A stretch of DNA of 17,848 nucleotides, taken from assembly GCA_027600665.1 (NCBI GenBank), contig JADGJL010000571.1, positions 1-17,848 on the forward strand, given 5' to 3'. The DNA comes from Irineochytrium annulatum (lineage: Eukaryota; Chytridiomycota; Chytridiomycetes; Chytridiales; Chytridiaceae). Below, one piece after another: positions 8,843 to 16,769 of the stretch. The stretch's first letter is position 1. Each line of letters begins with the position of its first letter. The translations under genes and the position numbers were made by a program. Below the pieces are notes generated by a model. It was not told the origin of the DNA. It made no database searches and was given only the letters and a program-made list of their open reading frames with translations.

Positions 8843-9571
8843 ATGTCATTCCTCTCACCATTCACAGCCCATGCAGCTCGGCCCGCGGGTCGCGGCCGAG
8901 TGCCGATCGGCGCGGACCTGCTGGCGCCGATACCCATCACGCCTGATAGCCTGGTCTCCAAGGAGGAAGCCGCCGGCGAGGCCCCTCCGCCCGGGGACGC
9001 GAAAGCGAAAGCCGACGCCGCCGCGATGCCCCCGCCCCCTCCGCGGTCACCTTCCACCACCACATCCGCCTCCAGCACCTCATCCATCATCGCCGCCGTC
9101 GAGGACCTCTCCCTCACTGATGACGTCTTCCCTATGATCGGCAGCCCGCAACGGTCCGACCCGGCGCCCGTGCCCACGATCGCCGCCGACGGCGAAGGCC
9201 AAGCGCCCGATCCGTCGCGCAAGTCCCGCCGCAAAGTTCCCCTCGAGCCGGGCCACTCCGCCATGGACTGGGCGCGCCTCAAGGCCACGGGCGGTGCTGA
9301 GCTTCGAGGTGGCGTGACCTCGTTGCAGCGGTACACGCCATCCCAAATCCGGGAGCACAAGACGCGGGAGGACTGCTGGATGGCCATCGCGGGAAAGGTG
9401 TACGATGTGACGCATTACCTTAAGTTCCACCCTGGCGGGCAGGGGCAGCTGATGAGGGGCGCGGGGAAGGACGCAACGGAACTTTTCTTCAAGGTGCATC
9501 CGTGGGTGAACCATGAGTACATTTTGGGGGAGAAGTGTCTGGTTGGGTATTTAATCTCGGAGCCGAAGTGA
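8843..9571 (+). CDS. Cytochrome b5-like heme protein, Ncb5or N-terminal type
   Basis: An intronless frame of 242 residues, starting at the ATG at 8843. The N-terminal ~125 residues are Pro/Ala/Ser-rich and probably disordered. Residues ~128-155 (RRKVPLEPGHSAMDWARL) match the short conserved segment that precedes the b5 fold in Ncb5or (CYB5R4) proteins. The b5 domain spans ~162-240: the first axial heme ligand is His196 in HPGG, the second is His219 in KVHPWVNHE, and the domain ends with ECLVG-like KCLVGYL. It should bind heme and carry electrons in the cytosol. No membrane anchor follows, unlike microsomal cytochrome b5. No CS or NAD(P)H-reductase domain follows either, unlike full Ncb5or. 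It therefore resembles yeast Irc21-type stand-alone proteins. It starts 119 bp after the preceding same-strand gene. Confidence 0.9.
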   Translation: MSFLSPFTAHAARPAGRGRVPIGADLLAPIPITPDSLVSKEEAAGEAPPPGDAKAKADAAAMPPPPPRSPSTTTSASSTSSIIAAVEDLSLTDDVFPMIGSPQRSDPAPVPTIAADGEGQAPDPSRKSRRKVPLEPGHSAMDWARLKATGGAELRGGVTSLQRYTPSQIREHKTREDCWMAIAGKVYDVTHYLKFHPGGQGQLMRGAGKDATELFFKVHPWVNHEYILGEKCLVGYLISEPK

Positions 9572-10743
9572 TGGGCTCGGGTGTTCGGACGGCGGACGGC
9601 CATAACTTCTTTTCTTTATTTCTTTGCAAACATTCGCAGTCTACGCATAGCAACACGAACATTTGGTGGGGATTGGACTGTTACCTTAGGCAAGCAGTAA
9701 ATGTTAATCACATGTTAACTCTCATCGCCGCCACCCTTACATCTGAAGGCGGGAGGAAACGATTGACAAAATATTCGTGTAATGATACCCGCCACTCGCA
9801 TTGGGATCGCGCAATAATTAACAGAAGAGCAGTACGCTTCTATTTGTCCCGTGTATTGCTGAAGTGCAAAGACTTGAAGAGGCAAAGACTAAAAAGGAAC
9901 CGGGTCCTACACAGTTCACATCTCTAAACATAATGTTCCACACAGCGACTTTCCTTTTCTTTCATATGTGCGCAGGTAACGGTAGAAATATAGGAAGCTG
10001 CTGTGGACGCATAGAGTGGATATCATAAACAACGCAAGGCGAACTTTGCTCACAGTGCTGATACCCTACAACAGCAGTTCCTGAGGAAACAGCCGCGTAC
10101 CTCGAGTGCTCCGTTCAGCGTCGGTTCCACATACTTCAAAGCTGGGTAACACGTTCGACGTGAATGCATGCCCTGGGTAGGTCGTTGCGCCACAGGGACA
10201 CCAGAAAATGCCGCCTGCGGACTTGGGGCAACGACTGCCATAACTCGGCCGATTTCAACTCCAGCAACCCCGCTCAAACCGCTCACCAGCCATGATACCA
10301 AGGTTTTGATCCGCTGTATTTTGCACGCCCCGTAGATAGCCGTGAATTGTCCAGCTGCCGCCGCCTCAGCGAGGTCGTCGTGCGCGTCGACGCGACGTTT
10401 CCACCCAGCCCGCGATTGACACCGATGGCGCCAGCGGTCTCGCCAGGTAGCGATGGCGCCTCCTGTCTCGTGATTTTGTTGTCGAGGCGCCAATGCGTAG
10501 GTGTTGGCCATGCTCAGGCCGCCAAAAGACCTCCTGCTGCTCCGGGGCCAACCCTGCTGTCCATCATGAACCACCCATCGAGTGACGCGGTGACGGTCCC
10601 ATCCGTCGCGATGGCGGAGTCTCTTGATGTTCGCCGCCATCGTCTCATTCAGGGTGAGCTGACAACTATCGAACGGTCCCACTCACTTTCGGACATCGCC
10701 GTCACCTTCCGGCCAAGCCAGCACCACATCTGGCTCACAATCA
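9572..10743. other. Long intergenic region upstream of farnesyl diphosphate synthase
   Basis: About 1.17 kb without a supported gene. The left half (9572-10040) is AT-richer and should hold the cytochrome b5 3' UTR; I see no canonical AATAAA. The right half is GC-rich and probably contains the farnesyl diphosphate synthase promoter, including a 9-bp inverted repeat at 10454-10492 and an extra GGCGCC palindrome at 10426-10433. A 210-codon minus-strand open frame (10050-10682) and a 154-codon plus-strand frame (10347-10811) overlap here. Neither has recognisable domains, so both are probably chance frames in GC-rich DNA. Confidence 0.4.
10454..10492. repeat. Inverted repeat TGGCGCCTC / GAGGCGCCA
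   Basis: Two perfect 9-bp arms (10454-10462 and 10484-10492) flank a 21-bp spacer about 250 bp upstream of the farnesyl diphosphate synthase ATG. Each arm contains the palindrome GGCGCC, which also occurs at 10426-10433 as TGGCGCCA. It could be a dimeric-factor binding site or a chance product of GC-rich sequence. The same 9-mer recurs at 12724-12732. Confidence 0.4.
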
Positions 10744-12331
10744 ATGAATATGACTGTCGACCAGGCCCCCTCCAACCCCTTGGCCTCCTCCAACAAGCGT
10801 GCGAAGCTTGACGCCGCCTCGGCACCAATGCTGGCCTCCAACGGGACGAACGGCCACTCGGCGACGGTGCCGATGGAGACGATGGAGACCGTCACGGACA
10901 AGCCTGGCTACAACGAGCGGGATCACTTCCTGGCAACGTTCGACGTGCTCACGAAGGAGATCCTGGAGGAGCTGGATCAGTTCAACCTGCCTGAGAATGG
11001 GAAGGAGTGGATCAAGAAGGTGCGACGTTGCTAATGGGCCGATCGTGGCCGATTGCATGCATGCTGATGATGATTCGAACAGATGCTCTACTACACGATC
11101 CCTGGAGGTGAGAGCAATGCGATGATTTTGCGTTGAAGATGCTGGGCGTTGGCTGATGCGTGCATGCAGGCAAGATGAACCGCGGCCTGACGGTCGCATC
11201 ATCTCTCGGGTCCCTCCTCGGACGGGGTCTGACGGCCGACGAGCTGCACCAGGCCGAGGTGTTGGGTTGGTGCGTCGAGCTGGTACGCATCTCTTGGCCC
11301 ACATCCGCTGTAAAGCTGATCCGATTGATGGCAGCTGCAAGGCTTCTTCCTGATCGCGGACGACATCATGGACGGCTCCAAGACCCGCCGTGGTGCCCCC
11401 TGCTGGTACAAGGCCGACGGCGTCGGGATGGTGGCCATCAACGACGGCTTCATCGTCGAGTCGATCATCTACCGCCTGCTCAAGAAGTACTTCAGGGCGC
11501 AGGCGTGCTACGTCGACCTGCTCGAGCTCTTCCACGAGGTAAAAGATTCAGCGTTTGCTCAAAAACACCTCGTTGATCCACAACATAAAGGTCACATATC
11601 AAACCGAGCTCGGCCAACTCATGGACCTCATCACCGCTCCCGAGGACTCGGTCGACCTCTCCCGTTTTTCCCTCGACAAGCACGCCTACATCGTCAAGTA
11701 TAAGACGGCCTACTACTCCTTCTACCTCCCCGTCGCGCTTGCCATGCGGCTGAAGGGCATCACGAGCGAAACGGCGTACGAGCAGGCATGCGAGGTTCTG
11801 CTGCCGCTCGGGGAGTACTTCCAGGTCCAGGACGACTACCTGGACTGCTATGGCGCGCCCGAGGTCATTGGGAAGATTGGGACGGACATTGAGGACAACA
11901 AGTGCAGCTGGTTGATCAATACGGCGTTACCGTTGTGTTCGGCTGAGCAGAGGGCTCTTCTGGATGTAAGTGTGTTGGTCCTTCTTCAGCGCCTCTCTTT
12001 TTCCATTTTGGAGTTTTTTTCCTTTTAAGACTGGCACTCATTCGGAGAATATTACAGGCGAGTTACGGACAGAAGGACCCCGCAAAGGTCGCGATCGTGA
12101 AGAAGGTGTTTGTCGATCTGGACATCGAGGGCTTGTACAAGAAGTACGAGGAAGAGAGTTATGGGAAGGTGACGGCGCTGATCAACGCCATCAAGGATGA
12201 CACGGGCTTGCCTCGGGAAATGTTTCTGAAGTTTATGCAGAGAATTTACAAGGTAATATTCTTTTTTTAATATTGATTTCTGGACGTGAATTGCAAATCT
12301 GATCATATTTGGATTGTAGCGGACGAAGTAG
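10744..12331 (+). CDS. Farnesyl diphosphate synthase
   Basis: The enzyme condenses IPP with DMAPP and then GPP to make farnesyl diphosphate for sterols, prenylation, dolichol and ubiquinone. Seven exons: 10744-11019, 11083-11107, 11170-11282, 11335-11538, 11591-11965, 12058-12252 and 12320-12331; 399 residues. The first Asp-rich motif is DDIMD at 147-151, preceded by Phe142-Phe143, the bulky pair expected for a C15 product. The second is DDYLD at 287-291. GGKMNRG (IPP binding), [23 protein letters not shown] and [12 protein letters not shown] are all intact, so the enzyme should be active. Exon 2 is a 25-bp micro-exon and exon 7 has only four codons including the stop. Intron 11539-11590 ends in AAG instead of YAG. 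The first ~55 residues are an unusual Ser/Ala/Thr-rich extension with a KRAKLD basic patch; most family members are ~350 residues. Translation could instead start at the in-frame METMETVTD. Confidence 0.96.
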
Positions 12332-12426
12332 AGGATAGACCTTGGGGGGTGTCGGGGCTCGCTGCAGCAGGATGCAGAGCGAGCGGAAAGAAGTAGCCGA
12401 ACGTTTTTCGGTATGATTCGCATTTA

Positions 12427-12432
12427 AATAAA
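12427..12432 (+). terminator. Polyadenylation signal of FPP synthase gene
   Basis: AATAAA lies 96 bp past the stop codon in an AT-rich stretch, a typical fungal 3' UTR distance. A second copy at 12576-12581 could be an alternative. Confidence 0.55.
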
Positions 12433-12949
12433 CATTGAATCCAGGTTGATCCTTTCGTTTCTAAAATTGCATTGACGATTTTGGAATGCTAATGCTTGGT
12501 TAAAACTATCTTTCGCCTACGTTAACGCAAGGTACTGACAATAAGGGCGTGGTCAAATGAGCTACGTTTTGATTAAATAAAAGGCGCGCTCGGGAGCCTA
12601 GGCGTGGAGCCACCGACAATGAGCAACATCCTTGACGTTTGATAGAGCAGTGCAAAGTGTTGAAATACATGGAAGGTACGGATGTATTATCACGATGTGA
12701 CAGTGGCCCTTACACAGAAGGCGTGGCGCCTCTTAATGATGAACCGAGGTTTGGGGACAGCGTGCATGGAAGATTAACCGGCTCTTTGATGTCCGGTGAG
12801 CTTTATCAAGTGACGGATATGGCCCGTATGCGGCGCGCCGGCGCCACGGAAGCGCATTGCATCGCCGAGCGGCCAATCGTGGCTCGGTCCTGCTGTTGGT
12901 GCCGTCTTGTACGCTGGAGAATACCTCCGCATCCGTTGAGCCGACATTA

Positions 12950-13055
12950 ACGTCCGCCGGCGCATCATAGCCACACCCTCGCTTCAGTAAGGTTGTCGCT
13001 GTGCAGGCCGTTGGGCGATAGCGGACGTTGTCAGGGATTGAACACAGACGTCCGC
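12950..13055. repeat. Cluster of three ACGTCCGC / GCGGACGT motifs
   Basis: ACGTCCGC occurs at 12950-12957, its reverse complement at 13021-13028 and a third copy at 13048-13055. The last two form an inverted repeat with a 19-bp spacer. They sit 150-260 bp upstream of the zinc-finger gene. Another copy lies at 15164-15171, in the promoter of the surface-protein gene, and one at 15551-15558 inside that gene's coding sequence. They may be transcription-factor sites. Confidence 0.4.
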
Positions 13056-13207
13056 ACAGCCTTCGTTTTGAGATGAAGTGAGCATCGTTTTTCATTTTAC
13101 ATGCAAGATCCTTCATGCAAATACCTCCGGCTTCATATCGGCAACCCGACATTTAAGCTGGGAGCCGCCAGTCAGAGCCCTCACCACCTACGAGGACCCG
13201 ACCCGAC

Positions 13208-14263
13208 ATGTTCAACACCTACCGCCACAGCTCGTCAGACTCGCGGACGCCGTCCCTTGAGCTCCCAATCTTCGACTTCGATCTCCCGTCGAACGACGAC
13301 CGCGCTTTCCTCTCCCAGCTCACCGCGCCCAGCAACTCCTTCGACTCCTCCATCCTTCACACCCTCAGCGCCCCGTCGTCACACATCGCGGCAGCATCCC
13401 CGGCCCTCTCCGTGATCGAGCTCATCATCTCCCGCGCGTCGTCCCCGGCCTGCAGCGCACCGGACAGTGACCTCGCCGATCTCGCTGGATTTGACATCCT
13501 CGGCCTCAACAGCGCCACACCCGCATCGTCCGCGAGCCCGAGCTCGAGCCCTTCGCCGTCCCCGTCCCCGCCTGTCTGGGCCAGCCCGGCGATCTCAACA
13601 ACCTCCGCAACCCCCGCCAGCTCCATCGCGTGGGAGTCCCCGTCCCCACTCCTCAGCTTCGCTCCCTTCCACTCCGCGCTCTTGCCGGACATCCTCCCCG
13701 TCGCGCCGGACACATACGTCGCGCCGATCCCGTTCACGGTGCCGTCCTCATCCAACGAGCCCCTACCCACAGCGTCGGCAGCGGACCTCGACGCCCTCCT
13801 CTCGTCCCTCAACTCCTCGCTCCTCCAACCGCCCACGTTGCCCGTCCCGACCCGCTCCCGCGTCGCCCGCCGATCTCACTCCGACGACACGCTCCAACGC
13901 TCGCGTTCGCCCTCCTCCTGCTCGTCTTCCGACGTCGGTGCGAGGGAGAAAACGTGGGCCTGTCGGACGTGCCACACGTTGTTCTTCCGGAAGCACGACA
14001 TGCTTCGCCACGAGCGATTGCACGAGGGCGTGAAGGGCTACTCGTGCGAGGGTTGCGGGAGGCGGTATGCGAGGAGCGACGGGCTGAGAAGGCATGTCAA
14101 AGGGGAGCCCGAGTGCGCGAGCGCGGAGGCTGCTATGTTGGCTATGCAGGTGAACGGAGGAGGGTTGGTCGTGGACGGGAGGAAAAGGAGGGCGAGGAGC
14201 AGCTCGTTCTCGGTGGAGCCTAAAGAGGGGATGGATGCCATGATGATGGATTGGGGCATTTGA
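13208..14263 (+). CDS. C2H2 zinc-finger transcription factor
   Basis: A single frame of 351 residues from the ATG at 13208 to TGA at 14261-14263. Residues 1-245 are Ser/Pro/Ala-rich and probably disordered; acidic-hydrophobic patches (LELPIFDFDLP; DLADLAGFDILGL; ADLDALLSSL) could act as activation segments. Finger 1 is canonical (C252, C255, H268, H272, spacing CX2CX12HX3H). Finger 2 starts CEGC and continues RRYARSDGLRRH (C280, C283, H296), but its fourth ligand is probably Cys303 in HVKGEPEC, a C2HC variant common in fungal factors. Basic RKRRAR (325-330) is a likely nuclear signal. Nearby RSSSFS, and RRSHS at 221-225, look like basic-directed kinase sites. The two-finger layout and RSDxLxRH helix recall fungal stress or calcium-response regulators such as Crz1/Prz1, but the resemblance is too weak for a name. 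Confidence 0.87.
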   Translation: MFNTYRHSSSDSRTPSLELPIFDFDLPSNDDRAFLSQLTAPSNSFDSSILHTLSAPSSHIAAASPALSVIELIISRASSPACSAPDSDLADLAGFDILGLNSATPASSASPSSSPSPSPSPPVWASPAISTTSATPASSIAWESPSPLLSFAPFHSALLPDILPVAPDTYVAPIPFTVPSSSNEPLPTASAADLDALLSSLNSSLLQPPTLPVPTRSRVARRSHSDDTLQRSRSPSSCSSSDVGAREKTWACRTCHTLFFRKHDMLRHERLHEGVKGYSCEGCGRRYARSDGLRRHVKGEPECASAEAAMLAMQVNGGGLVVDGRKRRARSSSFSVEPKEGMDAMMMDWGI

Positions 14264-15246
14264 AGAGAGAAGGCTTTGTTTTGTCATCAAAAAGTCCCTT
14301 CTTTACGAAGCTGCTTAAAACGGCCGTATATTCTCGCATTCGACAGGAAACAACCTTATTTCTACTACCCTATATAATCCTTATTGTATTTATTTACTTA
14401 CCTGAACACGATCACTGCGCGCTACAAAAACATATCTCCCTTCATTTCATCAACGATTGAAAGACCACAAATTTTGTTCATTTCTTCAAAGTGTCTGTGC
14501 CCACCTACCACAGAGGCACGAGCGTCTGCCAGGACGGTCCATGATGCTCACGCAGCTCGAAGGCGGGTCCGGGAGGTGTTCTCAAGGGCGTGGTCATGTC
14601 GCTGAGGTCCGCCGGAGTTCAGCAGTTCAAGAGCGGCTTCAGAGCAAGGGAGGCAGGAAGACGGGATATGGCTGATGGGCCTTAGCGCGGTCGCGGTCGC
14701 ACTCCGGTCGTGTTAACCAGTCAAAGACAGGACGGGACCGACAAGGATTTGGGACCCACCGGGGTAGACACGGGCTCCTTAGCGACCGCCAACCCCGGCG
14801 ACAGTGGACTTGAGCTCGACGGGTTATTCGAGGTCGAGATCCAATCCATTACATGATGTCGGATGGCGTAAACGAGCCTTAAGCCACAGCCTGCCTTATC
14901 GGGCTGAGAGAAGTGTTTGGTGGGTTGTGGGAGCATGAGGGGTAGCAGTCGTCAGCTAAGGCTGGCTATCTCCAATGTTGTAGGGCATGAAAAGGCGTTC
15001 GTTCGTGTTCCATCATTTCGGAAGGGGTTGTGGCAAAACAAACGCGTTTTGAATATGCAGGCGGCTTGACGGGGCGGCTTGGAGAGTGGATTGGGCAATT
15101 ATGCATCACCTGGTGGTTGGACACTCGGCAGCGAGCTCCCCTGTAAGGCAGTGACGGCTCTTGGCGGACGTCCAACCACTGCAGCCACCTCGGGTGGGCG
15201 CTGGCCGCGAACAGGCGGCTGGGGACGGCCAGTAACTATTTCCGTT
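14264..15246. other. Intergenic region upstream of surface-protein gene
   Basis: About 1 kb without a supported gene. The left part (14264-14480) is AT-rich and probably the zinc-finger gene 3' UTR; I see no plus-strand AATAAA. The rest is GC-rich promoter-like DNA. Small open frames occur, for example 71 codons on the minus strand at 14721-14936, but with no recognisable product. One GCGGACGT motif lies at 15164-15171. Confidence 0.4.
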
Positions 15247-15252
15247 TATAAA
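15247..15252 (+). promoter_or_regulatory. TATA box of surface-protein gene
   Basis: A clear TATAAA (within GTTTATAAATCC) lies 97 bp before the ATG at 15344. The stretch between is strongly pyrimidine-rich, and the start codon sits in a CAAAAATG context. This arrangement is typical of strongly expressed fungal genes and gives a short 5' leader of roughly 60 bases. Confidence 0.7.
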
Positions 15253-15343
15253 TCCCCGCGATCGCGTAACTCACCTTCCATCTCCAACAACCTTCTCCAA
15301 CTCCCCTCCTCGCCTTGCTCACCTCATCCCTTCATCTGCAAAA

Positions 15344-16064
15344 ATGTACGCCAAGGTCCTCCTCCTCGCCCTCGCCGCCGTCGCCACCGCTCAGGTCTCG
15401 ACCTCCGACGCGGCCGACCCCCACTCCGTCGACCCGCACTCCACCGTCGCTGACCACCCGACCGAGGAGACGTCCGGCCTCATCGCCACCCTTGCCTCCA
15501 CCGCTGCCGACCACCCGGCAACCGCCTCCACCGTTACCACCACCGCCGTCACGTCCGCCACCGTCCGCGCCACCACGGCCGCCCGCACGACCACTGCCGC
15601 CCCCGTCGACTGCGCCGACACCGCAGCTAAGTGCGTCGATACCGCCAACAACGGCATCCAGGCCTGCAACCCGACCAACGCTACCTGTGTCTGCGGCGGC
15701 ATGCAGACCCTCCTCAACTGGTAATGTACAACCCAAACTTTTTTTTTTTTTTTCCTTCTTTTCATGACTAAACGAGCTCCCATCTAACTGTGCTTTTATT
15801 TATTTATTTATTTATTTTTTCCTTTCCTTTCTCGCAAACCACAGCATGACGCCGTGCCCGGCGATTATGCAGGTGTTGGTCATGCCCGGTCAGCTGTTTG
15901 CCCCTGGAAACAAGCTCGTCCCCACTATTCAGAGCTCATGTCCTAACGTCGCCGTTCCCACTGGTCTTGGTGGAACAGGAAAAACCAGGAGCGCAGCCGG
16001 CAGCGTCGCAGTAGGCGCGTTCTCGTTCGTCGCGACGGCTGTCGCGTTCGCGTTCCTGGCTTAG
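15344..16064 (+). CDS. Secreted eight-cysteine protein, probably GPI-anchored
   Basis: Two exons (15344-15720 and 15845-16064) encode 198 residues; the junction completes Cys126 (TG|C). A signal peptide (MYAKVLLLALAAVATA, cut near residue 16) is followed by a Thr/Ser/Ala-rich segment (~17-87) suited to O-mannosylation. A compact cysteine domain has Cys at 90, 97, 108, 115, 117, 126, 130 and 158 (spacing 6-10-6-1-8-3-27). An N-glycosylation sequon sits at Asn112. Residues ~165-176 are small or polar. The last ~20 are hydrophobic and end the chain, as in a GPI-attachment signal. The even number of cysteines suggests four disulfides. The pattern recalls CFEM and other fungal eight-cysteine domains but does not clearly match CFEM spacing, so I leave the family open. 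The likely site is the plasma membrane outer face or wall. The 124-bp intron, the longest in the window, carries T-rich repeats. Confidence 0.85.
15739..15814 (+). repeat. Poly-T run and (TTTA)5 microsatellite inside intron
   Basis: A run of 15 T lies at 15739-15753 and five TTTA units at 15795-15814, both inside the intron of the surface-protein gene. They explain its unusual length of 124 bp against about 45-65 bp for most introns here. Both are slippage-prone. Confidence 0.85.
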
Positions 16065-16320
16065 TGCTTCAAGAGATGCAGCTTTCTACATTGGGCTTCC
16101 TCTGTTCCCACCCTTGTTGGCACTCTAACATATTTCTTTTGGGCGTGATGGGGAAGCACGCTACTGACCATGGTCCTTTCCAAACTTGCGCGCTCTTAGG
16201 CTCTTCTCCTTTATCTATTTTCGATCTGCTCGCTTCCACCGGCTTGTTTCTTCTCATTGTAATGCATGGGTTTTGTTCCCTTCTCTAGCTTGATTCTTTT
16301 TTTAACAAAACTCTGATATA

Positions 16321-16326
16321 AATAAA
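16321..16326 (+). terminator. Polyadenylation signal of surface-protein gene
   Basis: AATAAA lies about 257 bp past the stop codon, in a T-rich context (TGATATAAATAAAG). Confidence 0.55.
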
Positions 16327-16677
16327 GAATAGCATGTTACAGTAACCAACTTTTTTGTTTTTTCTTTGTAATTTCCTCTGCGGTGCTGTTTGGAGCATAA
16401 GGATGCCCACACAACATTGAGCACCGGATCAACTTCATCCCTGGATTGGGGTCGCCGGTCGCAGGATGTACGCAGGCGAAATTAGCATTTGATAAATCGC
16501 TCGACTGAGATTTACAACTACTAGCTCGGTGCGGGAGCAAGAATCAACCCGGTTCGTGAGGGCATCGTCGTACAAAGTAAGTCATCCACGGCTCCAAAAC
16601 GTTGATGGTTTGAACAAATCCAAAACCGCAGGACTTTGCCATTTCCAAACTCCCCTTCAAATATGAGACAGCGATTC

Positions 16678-16694
16678 TTTTTTTTTTTTTTTTT
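16678..16694 (+). promoter_or_regulatory. Poly(dT) tract in promoter of the last gene
   Basis: Seventeen consecutive T residues end 75 bp before the ATG at 16770. Poly(dA:dT) tracts in fungal promoters commonly exclude nucleosomes. That role is inferred from position only. Confidence 0.4.
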
Positions 16695-16769
16695 ACGTTA
16701 AGGTTCGGCGTCAAGTCCGCGACATCCCGCCGGCTCTCCCTTCTTCCCCTCACTGCCACCTGTGGAGTT

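Larger units (their letters stand above)
12332..13207. promoter_or_regulatory. Intergenic region, FPP synthase 3' UTR and zinc-finger gene promoter
   Basis: About 875 bp without a gene. The left part is AT-rich with AATAAA at 12427-12432 and again at 12576-12581. The right part is GC-rich and should be the promoter of the zinc-finger gene. It contains three copies of an ACGTCCGC/GCGGACGT motif between 12950 and 13055. A 139-codon minus-strand open frame (12733-13152) looks like chance. Confidence 0.45.
16065..16769. other. Intergenic region between the two surface-type genes
   Basis: About 700 bp without a supported gene. The left ~260 bp are the 3' UTR of the eight-cysteine protein gene, ending at AATAAA (16321-16326). 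A 17-base T run at 16678-16694 precedes the next gene by about 75 bp and may be a poly(dA:dT) promoter element. I see nothing else in it. Confidence 0.5.

Noticed and set aside
10050..10682. 210-codon minus-strand open frame upstream of FPP synthase
   Set aside because: No domain, signal or family resemblance, and it overlaps another open frame on the opposite strand. Long chance frames are common in GC-rich DNA. Homology or transcripts could rescue it.
9572..10743. Possible tRNA or other structured RNA in the long intergenic regions
   Set aside because: No B-box-like GGTTCRANNCC with a matching acceptor stem was found by eye in this or the other gaps.
12733..13152. 139-codon minus-strand frame
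   Set aside because: Random-looking composition in a promoter region, with no domain or plausible neighbouring exons.
14721..14936. 71-codon minus-strand frame
   Set aside because: Short, without domain, signal peptide or supporting splice sites.
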